From positions 1 to 64,000 of the forward strand of contig DASUUH010000025.1 of NCBI GenBank assembly GCA_036374175.1: 64,000 nt of DNA, read 5' to 3'. A program made the translations under genes and the position numbers. This document shows, one piece after another, positions 15,299-22,995 of the stretch. This DNA comes from JASLBX01 sp036374175. Lineage in GTDB: Bacteria; Actinomycetota; Actinomycetes; Jiangellales; Jiangellaceae. Below the pieces are notes generated by a model. It saw nothing but the letters and a program-made list of their open reading frames with translations, made no database searches and was not told the origin of the DNA. How positions within the stretch are numbered: position 1 is the stretch's first letter; the number at the start of each line of letters is the position of its first letter.

Positions 15299-17122
15299 TC
15301 ATTCCTCCCGGTCGCCGAAGTCCGGCGCCATGCCGCGGGCGATCTGGATCTCGTCGTTGCTGGTTCCCGCCGGGACCATCGGCCACACCATGGCGTCCCG
15401 ATGCACGCCGAAGTCCACCACGACCGGACGGTCGTCGATCGCCATCGCCTTTTCGATGGTGGCATCGACGTCCGCGGCTTCGTCGCAACGCAACCCGACG
15501 CAACCGTACGCCTCGGCCAGCATGGCGAAGTCGGGGATCCGCTTGTGCAGGTCGGTGTTGGAGTACCGGCCGTTGTAGAACAGCGTCTGCCACTGCCGCA
15601 CCATGCCCAGCGACTCGTTGTTGATGACTGCCACCTTGATCGGGATGCCCTCGATCGCGCAGGTCGCCAGCTCCTGGTTGGTCATCTGGAAGCAGCCGTC
15701 ACCGTCGATCGCCCAGACCGTGGCGTCCGGACGCCCGACCTGAGCGCCCATCGCGGCGGGGACGGCAAAGCCCATGGTTCCAAGGCCGCCGGAGTTCAGC
15801 CAAGTGCCAGGCTTTTCGTAGCTGATGAACTGCGCGGCCCACATTTGGTGCTGGCCGACGCCGGCGACGTACAGCGCATCCGGACCGGCGATCTTGCCTA
15901 TCCGCTCGATCACATACTGCGGTGCGAGCGTGCCGTCCTCCGGCTCCGCGTAACCGAGCGGGAAACGCGTACGCCAGTCGCTCAGCTGCACCCACCAGCC
16001 TTCGTAGTCACCTCGCCGGCCGGCCGCTTGCTCGGCTTCGACCGCGGCGACCAGGTCGGCGATGACCTCACGACAGTCCCCGACGATCGGCACGTCCGCG
16101 ACTCTGTTCTTGGAGATCTCGGCGGGGTCGATGTCGGCGTGCACCACCGTGGCATCGGGCGCAAAACTCGACAGCTTGCCGGTAACCCGGTCGTCGAACC
16201 GCGCGCCCAGGGCCACGATCAGGTCGGACTTCTGCAGCGCGGTCACCGCGGCGACCGTCCCGTGCATGCCGGGCATGCCCAGGTGCTGCGGATGGCTATC
16301 GGGGAACGCACCCCGCGCTGTCAGCGTCGTCACGACCGGCAGGCCGGTCAGCTGGGCGAGGGCCGCCAGTTCCGCCGTCGCTCGCGCCTTCAGCACCCCG
16401 CCGCCGACATACAGGACGGGACGGCGTGACTCGACAATGAGCCGCGCCGCCTCCCGGACCTGCTTGGCGTGCGGCCGGGTGGTCGGGCGATAACCCGGCA
16501 GGTCGAGGTTCGTCGGCCAGGAGAATGTGGTGGTCGCCTGCAGCGCGTCTTTCGACACGTCCACCAACACTGGACCGGGGCGTCCCGTCCCGGCGATATG
16601 GAATGCCTCGGCAATCGCGCGCGGGATCTCGGCCGGGTCGGTGACCAGGTAGTTGTGCTTCGTGATCGGCATGGTGATGCCGCGGATGTCGGCTTCCTGG
16701 AACGCGTCGGTTCCGATGGCCGCGCTCGGCACCTGACCCGTGACCGCAACCATCGGGATGGAATCCATGTGCGCATCCGCGATTGCCGTGACCAGGTTGG
16801 TCGCGCCGGGGCCTGAGGTCGCCATGCACACGCCAACTTTGCCGGTGGCCAGCGCGTAACCCTCCGCCGCGTGGCCGGCGCCCTGCTCGTGCCGAACAAG
16901 GACGTGCCGGATCTTGGCGGAGTCCATGAGCGGGTCATACGCCGGCAGAATCGCGCCGCCCGGAATGCCGAACACCGTGTCTACGCCTGCTGCCTCGAGC
17001 GAGCGGATGAGGCTCGCCGCACCAGTCATCGGCTCGGCCTGCGCGCTGATTCGCGCTGGTGGTGGGCTCGGGTAGGGCCGCGCTCCCGGGTGGGGATCGT
17101 ATGGCCGTGGTGGCTCCGACAT
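15299..17122 (-). CDS. ilvB: acetolactate synthase large (catalytic) subunit
   Basis: A 607-residue ThDP-dependent enzyme that condenses two pyruvates, or pyruvate and 2-oxobutyrate. After a proline-rich N-terminal extension of about 30 residues, 'GVDTVFGIPGGAILPAYD' and 'VRHEQGAGHAAEGYA' hold the catalytic glutamate of the ThDP site. The middle FAD-binding domain contains 'VGGGVLKARATAEL'. The C-terminal ThDP motif 'GDGCFQMTNQELATC..IPIKVAVINN' is intact. ATG 17122 has AAGAGG eight bases upstream. Expression is probably attenuated through the leader peptide (17227-17268) and terminator (17171-17203). Confidence 0.97.
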   Translation of the reverse strand: MSEPPRPYDPHPGARPYPSPPPARISAQAEPMTGAASLIRSLEAAGVDTVFGIPGGAILPAYDPLMDSAKIRHVLVRHEQGAGHAAEGYALATGKVGVCMATSGPGATNLVTAIADAHMDSIPMVAVTGQVPSAAIGTDAFQEADIRGITMPITKHNYLVTDPAEIPRAIAEAFHIAGTGRPGPVLVDVSKDALQATTTFSWPTNLDLPGYRPTTRPHAKQVREAARLIVESRRPVLYVGGGVLKARATAELAALAQLTGLPVVTTLTARGAFPDSHPQHLGMPGMHGTVAAVTALQKSDLIVALGARFDDRVTGKLSSFAPDATVVHADIDPAEISKNRVADVPIVGDCREVIADLVAAVEAEQAAGRRGDYEGWWVQLSDWRTRFPLGYAEPEDGTLAPQYVIERIGKIAGPDALYVAGVGQHQMWAAQFISYEKPGTWLNSGGLGTMGFAVPAAMGAQVGRPDATVWAIDGDGCFQMTNQELATCAIEGIPIKVAVINNESLGMVRQWQTLFYNGRYSNTDLHKRIPDFAMLAEAYGCVGLRCDEAADVDATIEKAMAIDDRPVVVDFGVHRDAMVWPMVPAGTSNDEIQIARGMAPDFGDREE

Positions 17123-17170
17123 GACCGTGGCCTCTTCGTCCTTCTCGTCGGTTGAATGGGTTCTGGCATG

Positions 17171-17203
17171 AAAAAACCCCTCGGCCCAGAGGGCTCAAGG
17201 GGT
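17171..17203 (-). terminator. rho-independent terminator of the ilvB attenuator
   Basis: On the minus strand ACCCCT (17203-17198) pairs with AGGGGT (17181-17176) around an inner GCCC/GGGC helix, followed by six T residues (17176-17171). It lies 49 bases ahead of the ilvB start. With the upstream leader peptide and competing stem it forms a classical attenuator. Confidence 0.88.
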
Positions 17204-17205
17204 CG

Positions 17206-17238
17206 CGCGTCGGCAGTCTTCGAACGTCAGCCGACGCG
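17206..17238 (-). promoter_or_regulatory. pause-type stem (1:2 hairpin) of the ilvB leader
   Basis: CGCGTCGGC (17238-17230) and GCCGACGCG (17214-17206) are perfect 9-bp complements around a 15-base loop. The 5' strand coincides with the last codons of the leader peptide. A ribosome stalled at the Ile-Ile-Val-Leu codons would therefore cover strand 1 and alter folding of the terminator that begins three bases later. Confidence 0.75.
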
Positions 17239-17268
17239 CTCGCTAAGTACGATGATGCTTCCGCGCAC
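17227..17268 (-). CDS. ilvB leader peptide (branched-chain-rich, 13 residues)
   Basis: GTG 17268 to TGA 17227 encodes VRGSIIVLSERVG (first residue read as Met). Codons 5-8 are Ile-Ile-Val-Leu, so all three branched-chain amino acids occur together. The start codon lies seven bases after a -10-like box (CAGGCT, 17281-17276), so the transcript would be leaderless with the peptide at its very 5' end. The final codons overlap strand 1 of the pause hairpin, and a terminator follows. This is the layout of ribosome-mediated attenuation, as predicted for ilvB in several actinobacteria. Confidence 0.85.
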   Translation of the reverse strand: MRGSIIVLSERVG

Positions 17269-17275
17269 GAGTGGC

Positions 17276-17304
17276 AGCCTGAACCACTCCGCGCACTTCG
17301 TCAA
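17276..17304 (-). promoter_or_regulatory. ilvB operon promoter
   Basis: On the minus strand TTGACG (17304-17299), a 17-base spacer and CAGGCT (17281-17276) form a good -35 and a weaker -10. The seven bases to GTG 17268 match a leaderless start for the leader peptide, so both calls support each other. Confidence 0.7.
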
Positions 17305-17372
17305 CTGTGTCTCACTATCCGGGACTTGCGTCCGTCACCTGGACAGCACTTCTCCCCGCCGAATCCGTCGAC

Positions 17373-17433
17373 TTGACGCTTGCCGACATTACTTCTACAG
17401 TTGGAGAAATCTGAGTTCTCCACTTGTAGAAGT
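17373..17433 (+). promoter_or_regulatory. TetR gene promoter with 43-bp palindromic operator
   Basis: TTGACG (17373-17378), a 17-base spacer and TACAGT (17396-17401) form a promoter for the TetR gene at 17446. The -10 box and start region lie inside an inverted repeat. ACTTCTACAGTTGGAGAA (17391-17408) matches the reverse complement of TTCTCCACTTGTAGAAGT (17416-17433) at 16 of 18 positions, with a 7-base centre. Repressor bound here would block RNA polymerase directly, so autoregulation is the likely mode. Confidence 0.8.
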
Positions 17434-17445
17434 GAGGCCTTGAAC

Positions 17446-18066
17446 ATGACCGACGCTGCGTACGCGGCTACCCACACGACCGCCGAGGCACTGCTGGACG
17501 CCGCCGAACAGCTGCTCATCACGGCCGGCCAGGCAGGCGTCTCAACCCGGCGTGTAGCCGAGGAGGCAGGCCAGCCGCACGGCCTGATTCGCTACCACTT
17601 CGGCTCGTTGGAAGCGCTGATGCTGCAGGTGCTGGAGCGAGCCTCGAGCCGCATCCTGGAGCGCCAGCGCGCGTTGTACGGCGGCGACCGCTCGTCCCTG
17701 GAGAAATGGCGCCAGGCCACGGGTTACATCGAAACCGACCTAGCAGACGGCTTCCCCAAGATCACCGCTGAGCTGTTCGCCAAGGCGTGGAACGAACCGG
17801 CCTTTCGCGACGGTCTCCGGCAGACGATGGCCGATTTCACCGACATGCTGGCCGACGCGGTCGCCGGCGCAGCCCAGGATTACGAACTCGATCTCAGCGG
17901 CGATGACGTGCTCGCCCTCGCCACCCTGATCCGAACGTTCCAGATCGGCATCCTCGTCGAGCGTCTGGCCGACATCGACATCGGCCATGCCGAACTGACC
18001 GCGGCGATCGACCGCACGCTAGAGAACCACGATTCAGGAGAACCGCATGCACGCCCGTCGGCCTGA
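17446..18066 (+). CDS. TetR family transcriptional regulator
   Basis: A 206-residue regulator. Residues 15-65 hold the TetR helix-turn-helix: 'AAEQLLITAGQAGVSTRRVAEEAG' is followed by the recognition helix '..LIRYHFGSLEALMLQVLE'. The remainder is a helical ligand-binding domain with no recognisable signature. ATG 17446 has GTGAGG about nine bases upstream. The gene lies behind the palindromic operator at 17391-17433 and overlaps the next gene by 20 bases, so it probably represses itself and the hydrolase-glycosyltransferase and methyltransferase genes. The inducer is likely a substrate or product of those enzymes. Confidence 0.92.
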   Translation: MTDAAYAATHTTAEALLDAAEQLLITAGQAGVSTRRVAEEAGQPHGLIRYHFGSLEALMLQVLERASSRILERQRALYGGDRSSLEKWRQATGYIETDLADGFPKITAELFAKAWNEPAFRDGLRQTMADFTDMLADAVAGAAQDYELDLSGDDVLALATLIRTFQIGILVERLADIDIGHAELTAAIDRTLENHDSGEPHARPSA

Positions 18067-20215
18067 CCTGACCGGAGTCGTCGATCGCGACGGCGTACCC
18101 ATCTATTACGAGGTCCATGGCAACAGCGGACCCACGGTGCTGCTGCTTCCCGCTTGGGCCATCGTGTACCGCCGGCTGTGGAAGGCGCAGGTGCCGTATC
18201 TGGCGAACCACCACCGCGTGGTGACGTTCGACCCGCGAGGCAACGGGGCGTCGGGCCGTCCGGCCGATCCCGCCGCCTACGACACCAAGGTCCAGGTCGG
18301 CGACGCGCTCGCGGTCCTGGATGCGGTGGGTGCCGATCGGGCGGTCCTGGTCGGCAACTCGTTCGGGACGATCTTGGCGTACGTCTTCGCCGCAATGCAT
18401 CCGGACCGGGTCACCGGTGCGGTCCTTATCGGTACGACGCTCAACGTGGACGGCCGCGACGACTACCCGCTGGCTCAGAAGCTCGCGACGTTCAACGAAG
18501 ATCGCGGTATCGACGAAGGTTGGGATCGCTACAACCGGTACTCGTTCCAGCGCGATTTCACCGGATTCCTCACGTTCTTCATCGGCCAGGCGTTCACCGA
18601 CCCGCACTCGACCAAGCAGATCGAAGACGGCATCTCCTGGGGCCAGCAGACCACGCCCGACGTGCTCGCTGCCACGCTCGGCAGCAGGGCCGGGACACCG
18701 CCCGCGATGATGGCAGCAAGCATCCGATCCCTAGCACCGCACGTCACCTGTCCGGTGCTGGTCATTCATGGTGACCAGGACGCCGTCGCGCCGGTACACC
18801 TCGGTAGGTCGGTCGCCAAGATGCTCGATGCCCCCATCGTCGAGCTCCCGAGGGCTGGTCACTGCCCGCAGGCGCGTTATCCGGTGCAGGTCAACCGGCT
18901 GCTCCGCGAGTTCATCGACCGTACGACGGCCGATGCCGGTGGCGACAGCGCAATCGAGGTGGCGCGACCTACCGTGAGTCCCCCAACAGCTGCGGTGATC
19001 AGGCGCCCCTTGTCCAGACCGCGAGCGCTCTTCCTGTCCTCGCCTATCGGGCTGGGCCACGCCCGGCGAGATCTCGCGATCGCGGACGAGCTGCGCGGCC
19101 TCGTGCCGGAGGCTCAAATCGATTGGCTCGCGCAAGATCCGGTCACCAGGGTGCTCCACGCTCGCGGCGAGCGCATTCACCCCGCCAGCGAGCGCCTGGC
19201 CAGCGAGTCGGCCCACATCGAGGCCGAATCCGGTGACCACGACCTGCACGTGTTCGAGGCGGTACGGCGGATGGACGAGATCCTCGTCACCAACTTCATG
19301 ACCTTCCTCGACGTCGTCGAAGCCGAGCGGTACGACCTGGTCATCGGCGACGAAGCCTGGGATGTCGACCACTTCCTCCACGAGGACCCGTCGGTCAAAC
19401 ACACCCGATTCGGCTGGCTGACCGACTTCGTGGGATATGTGCCGATGGCACCAGGCGGCGACCGCGAACGCATGCTGACCGCCGACTACAACGCGGAGAT
19501 GATCGAGCACATCGAGCGGCTTCCCCACGTGCGGGATACCTCGATCTTCGTCGGTGAGCCGGCCGATGTGGTGTCGCTGCCCTTTGGGCCCGGCTTACCC
19601 GACATCCGCGAGTGGACCCAGGCGCACTACGAGTTCGCCGGGTACATCTCGGGCTTCGACCCCGCGGCCCTCGGTAGCCGGGAGAATCTGCGGGCAGAAC
19701 TGGGTTACCAGCCCGACGAAACGGTGGTCATCGCCGCAGTCGGGGGCTCCGGAGTCGGGGCGCCGCTGCTGCGGCGCATCATCGAGGCGCACCCGCTGGC
19801 GTCGGCCACGATCCCCAACCTGCGAACCGTCGTTGTGACCGGCCCGCGCCTCGACCCGGACGCACTGCCGTCGGCCGACGGCGTGGAGAAGCGGTCGTAC
19901 GTCCCCGACCTGCACCGCCACCTCGCCGCGTGCGATCTCGCCGTTGTCCAGGGTGGGCTGACCACCACGATGGAGCTCGTCGCCGCACGGCGGCCGTTTC
20001 TCTACTTCCCGCTGCGAAATCACTTCGAGCAGCAGGTCCACGTCCGGCACCGGCTCGACCGCCTCCGGGCGGGACGGGCCATGGATTACGGCTCGGCGTC
20101 ACCAGAAGACATCGCGTCCGCCATGACGGACGAGCTGACCCGAACGGTGGACTACGAGCGCGTCGACGGAAAGGGGGCCTACCGCGCCGCCACCTTGCTT
20201 GCCGACCTGTTGTAG
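18047..20215 (+). CDS. alpha/beta hydrolase - glycosyltransferase (GT-B) fusion protein
   Basis: A 722-residue two-domain protein. Residues 10-295 are an alpha/beta hydrolase. The nucleophile elbow is G103-N-S105-F-G, an acidic residue lies in 'HGDQD' (D243 or D245), and the catalytic His is H272 in 'RAGHCP'. After a Pro-rich linker (about 305-325), residues 326-722 form a GT-B glycosyltransferase of MurG/UGT type. It has an N-terminal glycine-rich 'SSPIGLGHARRDLAIA', and the C-terminal 'VVQGGLTTTMELVAARRPFLYFP' nucleotide-sugar region resembles the MGT signature. ATG 18047 has AGGAG seven bases upstream and overlaps the TetR gene. No frameshift separates the domains, so the fusion is real in this sequence. 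A role in glycosylating or deglycosylating and hydrolysing a small molecule is inferred. Confidence 0.85.
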   Translation: MHARRPDLTGVVDRDGVPIYYEVHGNSGPTVLLLPAWAIVYRRLWKAQVPYLANHHRVVTFDPRGNGASGRPADPAAYDTKVQVGDALAVLDAVGADRAVLVGNSFGTILAYVFAAMHPDRVTGAVLIGTTLNVDGRDDYPLAQKLATFNEDRGIDEGWDRYNRYSFQRDFTGFLTFFIGQAFTDPHSTKQIEDGISWGQQTTPDVLAATLGSRAGTPPAMMAASIRSLAPHVTCPVLVIHGDQDAVAPVHLGRSVAKMLDAPIVELPRAGHCPQARYPVQVNRLLREFIDRTTADAGGDSAIEVARPTVSPPTAAVIRRPLSRPRALFLSSPIGLGHARRDLAIADELRGLVPEAQIDWLAQDPVTRVLHARGERIHPASERLASESAHIEAESGDHDLHVFEAVRRMDEILVTNFMTFLDVVEAERYDLVIGDEAWDVDHFLHEDPSVKHTRFGWLTDFVGYVPMAPGGDRERMLTADYNAEMIEHIERLPHVRDTSIFVGEPADVVSLPFGPGLPDIREWTQAHYEFAGYISGFDPAALGSRENLRAELGYQPDETVVIAAVGGSGVGAPLLRRIIEAHPLASATIPNLRTVVVTGPRLDPDALPSADGVEKRSYVPDLHRHLAACDLAVVQGGLTTTMELVAARRPFLYFPLRNHFEQQVHVRHRLDRLRAGRAMDYGSASPEDIASAMTDELTRTVDYERVDGKGAYRAATLLADLL

Positions 20216-20253
20216 ATCCGCCACCGCTTACTTCTCACGAGGACGAACAGACA

Positions 20254-20949
20254 GTGACTGCCCAGAGCCACCACACCAGCCAGGCGCTTGAGACGCCGAC
20301 CATCCGTAACGACCTGGCGTTCGACAACGGCGCGATAAGCCGTTTCAACGCCTGGTTCTTCACCGCATTCGCGCCCTATCTGAATCACGTCGCCCGCGTA
20401 CACAAGCAGGCGGCATTCGACGGCCTCGGCCCCGGACCGGTGCTCGAGATAGGGGCCGGCACGGGAGCGAACTTCGGCTACCTACCCCGCGGCACCCACC
20501 TGTACGCCGTCGAGCCGAACCTGCGCATGCATGCGCGGCTGAAGCGCCGGGCGGCGGCGGCGGGCATATCACTCACCCTTCTCGGCACCGGTGCAGAAGC
20601 CATTCCGCTACCGGACGAGTCCGTCGACGAGGTGATCTGTTCGCTCGTTTTGTGCACGGTGCCGGATCCTGCGCGCGTACTGGCCGAGGTGCGGCGAGTG
20701 CTTCGCTCGGGTGGCGAGCTCAGGTTCGCCGAGCACGTGGCCGCTCCCCTGGGCAGCTTTCGCCACCGCATCCAGCGTGCGCTGCGGCGGCCGTGGGGAT
20801 ACGTCTTCGAGGGGTGCAACCCGGCACGGAACACGCCGGAGACCGTTGCGTCGGCCGGGTTCCAAACGGTTCAGGTCGAACGGCGCAAACTCCGCCACTC
20901 GGTGTTCTGGCCGGTCAACACCGCCGCGTGGGGCATCGCGGTCAAGTAA
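20254..20949 (+). CDS. class I SAM-dependent methyltransferase
   Basis: A methyltransferase of about 231 residues. 'PVLEIGAGTGANFGYLP' is SAM motif I, followed by 'YAVEPNLRMHARLKRRA' (motif II acidic end), 'ESVDEVICSLVLCTVPDPARVLAEVRRVLRSGGEL' (motifs III-IV) and 'HRIQRALRRPW..FEGCNPARNTPETVASAGF'. The C-terminal part resembles the METTL7-like / phospholipid methyltransferase group. GTG 20254 has GAGG about eleven bases upstream. It follows the hydrolase-glycosyltransferase gene by 38 bases and is probably co-transcribed, suggesting that the cluster modifies one metabolite by hydrolysis, glycosylation and methylation. Confidence 0.88.
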   Translation: MTAQSHHTSQALETPTIRNDLAFDNGAISRFNAWFFTAFAPYLNHVARVHKQAAFDGLGPGPVLEIGAGTGANFGYLPRGTHLYAVEPNLRMHARLKRRAAAAGISLTLLGTGAEAIPLPDESVDEVICSLVLCTVPDPARVLAEVRRVLRSGGELRFAEHVAAPLGSFRHRIQRALRRPWGYVFEGCNPARNTPETVASAGFQTVQVERRKLRHSVFWPVNTAAWGIAVK

Positions 20950-20952
20950 CAG

Positions 20953-22650
20953 TCAGTCGCAGACGGCGCCGCGGGCGGCCGAACCGACGAGCTTGGCGTA
21001 CTTGGCCAGCACTCCACGCTCGTGCTTCGGCCGCGGTGCCTGCCAGGCCTGAGCGCGCTCGTCCAACTCGTCCTTGTCGACCAGCAGGTCGAGAGTGCGA
21101 GCCGTGACGTCGAGCCTGATCCGGTCACCGTCCTGGACGAGCGCAATCGGGCCCCCGTCTACGGCCTCAGGTGCGACGTGACCCACACACAGGCCTGTCG
21201 TGCCGCCGGAGAACCGTCCGTCGGTCACCAGCAGGACGTGCTTGCCCAGCCCGGCGCCCTTGATCGCGCCGGTGACGGCCAGCATCTCGCGCATGCCGGG
21301 ACCGCCCTTCGGGCCCTCGTAGCGGATGATGACCGCATCGCCGGCCACGATCGTGCCGTTCTCCACCGCGTCCATGGCGGCCTGTTCGCCGTCGAACACT
21401 CGCGCGATGCCCTCGATGACCGTTTCGTCGAAGCCGGCCGTCTTCACGACGGCACCCTCCGGTGCCAGCGAACCGTGCAGGATGGTCAACCCGCCGGTGG
21501 CGTGGATGGGGTTGGAGATGGCGCGGATGATCTTGCCGTCCGGATCGGGCGGGGATATGTCGGCGAGGTTCTCGGCGACCGACTTGCCGGTGACGGTCAA
21601 CGCGTCGCCATGCAGCACACCCGCGTCCAGCAGGGCGCGCATGACGACCGGCACTCCCCCGATGCGGTCGACGTCGGTCATCACGTACTGGCCGAAGGGC
21701 TTGACGTCGGCCAGGTGCGGGACGCGGTCGCCGATCCGGTTGAAGTCGTCCAGGGTGAGGTCGACGTCGGCCTCGTGGGCGATGGCCATCAGGTGCAGCA
21801 CGGCGTTTGTGGACCCGCCGAGCGCCATCACCACTGCGATGGCGTTCTCGAATGCCTCACGGGTCAGGATGTCGCGGGTGGTGATGCCCTGCCGGAGTAG
21901 TTCGACGACCGCCATCCCGGACCGCCGGGCGATGCCGTCGCGGCGCCGGTCGACGGCAGGCGGCGCCGCGCTACCGGGCAGCGCCATGCCGAGCGCCTCG
22001 GCGGCCGAGGCCATCGTGTTTGCGGTGAACATGCCACCGCACGCACCCTCGCCAGGACAGATGGCCCGCTCGATCTCGTCGACCTCAGCACGGGTGATCA
22101 ATCCGCGGGCGCACGCACCGACCGCCTCGAACGCGTCGATGATCGTCACTTCTCGGTCGCCCACCCGACCCGGCAGGATGGAGCCGGCGTAGACGAACAC
22201 GGCCGCGATGTCGAGGCGGGCAGCGGCCATCAGCATGGCGGGTTCGGACTTGTCGCAGCCGGCCAAAAGGACGCCGCCATCGAGCCGCTCGGCACCGAAG
22301 ACGGTCTCGACCGAGTCGGCGATGACCTCCCGCGACACCAGCGAGTAGTGCATGCCTTCGTGGCCCATCGAGATGCCGTCGGACACCGAGATCGTGCCGA
22401 ACTCGAGAGGGTAACCGCCCGCGGCGTGCACGCCCTCCTTGGCGGCTTTGGCGAGCCGATCGAGGGGCAGGTTGCACGGTGTGATCTCGTTCCACGACGA
22501 GCCGACACCGATCTGGGGCTTCTCCCAGTCGTCGTCGGTCATGCCGACGGCGCGGAGCATTCCGCGAGCGGCGGCGCGCTCGAGTCCGTCGGTGACCGCC
22601 CGAGAATGCGGCTTGATGTCTGGCTTGCCGTCGATGGTGCGTCCGGTCAT
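20953..22650 (-). CDS. ilvD: dihydroxy-acid dehydratase
   Basis: A 565-residue iron-sulfur enzyme of the IlvD/Edd family that dehydrates dihydroxy-isovalerate and dihydroxy-methylvalerate, the step after IlvC. 'GVGSSWNEITPCNLPLDRLA', 'LLAGCDKSEPAMLMAAARLD' and 'CPGEGACGGMFTANTMA' contain the cluster cysteines. 'DGRFSGGTTGLCVGHVAPEA' near the C-terminus holds the catalytic Ser. I place the start at ATG 22650 from family alignment; ATG 22677 is also in frame. It is convergent with the methyltransferase gene and only three bases separate their ends. It is not linked to ilvBNC, so it has its own promoter. Confidence 0.95.
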   Translation of the reverse strand: MTGRTIDGKPDIKPHSRAVTDGLERAAARGMLRAVGMTDDDWEKPQIGVGSSWNEITPCNLPLDRLAKAAKEGVHAAGGYPLEFGTISVSDGISMGHEGMHYSLVSREVIADSVETVFGAERLDGGVLLAGCDKSEPAMLMAAARLDIAAVFVYAGSILPGRVGDREVTIIDAFEAVGACARGLITRAEVDEIERAICPGEGACGGMFTANTMASAAEALGMALPGSAAPPAVDRRRDGIARRSGMAVVELLRQGITTRDILTREAFENAIAVVMALGGSTNAVLHLMAIAHEADVDLTLDDFNRIGDRVPHLADVKPFGQYVMTDVDRIGGVPVVMRALLDAGVLHGDALTVTGKSVAENLADISPPDPDGKIIRAISNPIHATGGLTILHGSLAPEGAVVKTAGFDETVIEGIARVFDGEQAAMDAVENGTIVAGDAVIIRYEGPKGGPGMREMLAVTGAIKGAGLGKHVLLVTDGRFSGGTTGLCVGHVAPEAVDGGPIALVQDGDRIRLDVTARTLDLLVDKDELDERAQAWQAPRPKHERGVLAKYAKLVGSAARGAVCD

Positions 22651-22710
22651 AGCGTCACACGCTAGACCTCGTGCCATCGGCGTGAGACGCGACGTCCATG
22701 ATCTGGGATA

Positions 22711-22995
22711 TCAGCCGCCCGACACGGCGGGGATTACCTGCACCTGGGCATCGTCGGCGAGTTCGGTGTCCTGACCACCCAGATCGCGGACGTTCGTGTC
22801 GCCCACGAAGACGTTCACGTGCGGGCGCAGCACGCCGGTTTCGTCCCTGATCCGCCGCTCAATGCCGGGCCAACTCACAGCCATGGCAGCAAGCAGATCG
22901 CGGACGGTGGCCGCTTCGGCCAGCTCGAGTTCGATCGCACGCTCGCCGCCGGCCAGTTCACGAAGCGCGCCGGGCAGCCGGACGGTCACTCTCAC
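22711..22995 (-). CDS. MoaD/ThiS family ubiquitin-like protein
   Basis: A 94-residue beta-grasp protein ('RVTVRLPGALRELAGGERAIELEL..ATVRDLLAAM..WPGIERRI') ending in the diagnostic Gly-Gly. In MoaD and ThiS the tail is adenylated and carries sulfur as a thiocarboxylate. GTG 22995 overlaps the stop of the upstream BNR-repeat gene by four bases (GTGA), so the two are translated together. There are no molybdopterin genes, and no E1-like enzyme is nearby. The conserved pairing with a sialidase-like protein suggests a role other than classic molybdopterin synthase, but the target is unknown. Confidence 0.85.
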   Translation of the reverse strand: MRVTVRLPGALRELAGGERAIELELAEAATVRDLLAAMAVSWPGIERRIRDETGVLRPHVNVFVGDTNVRDLGGQDTELADDAQVQVIPAVSGG

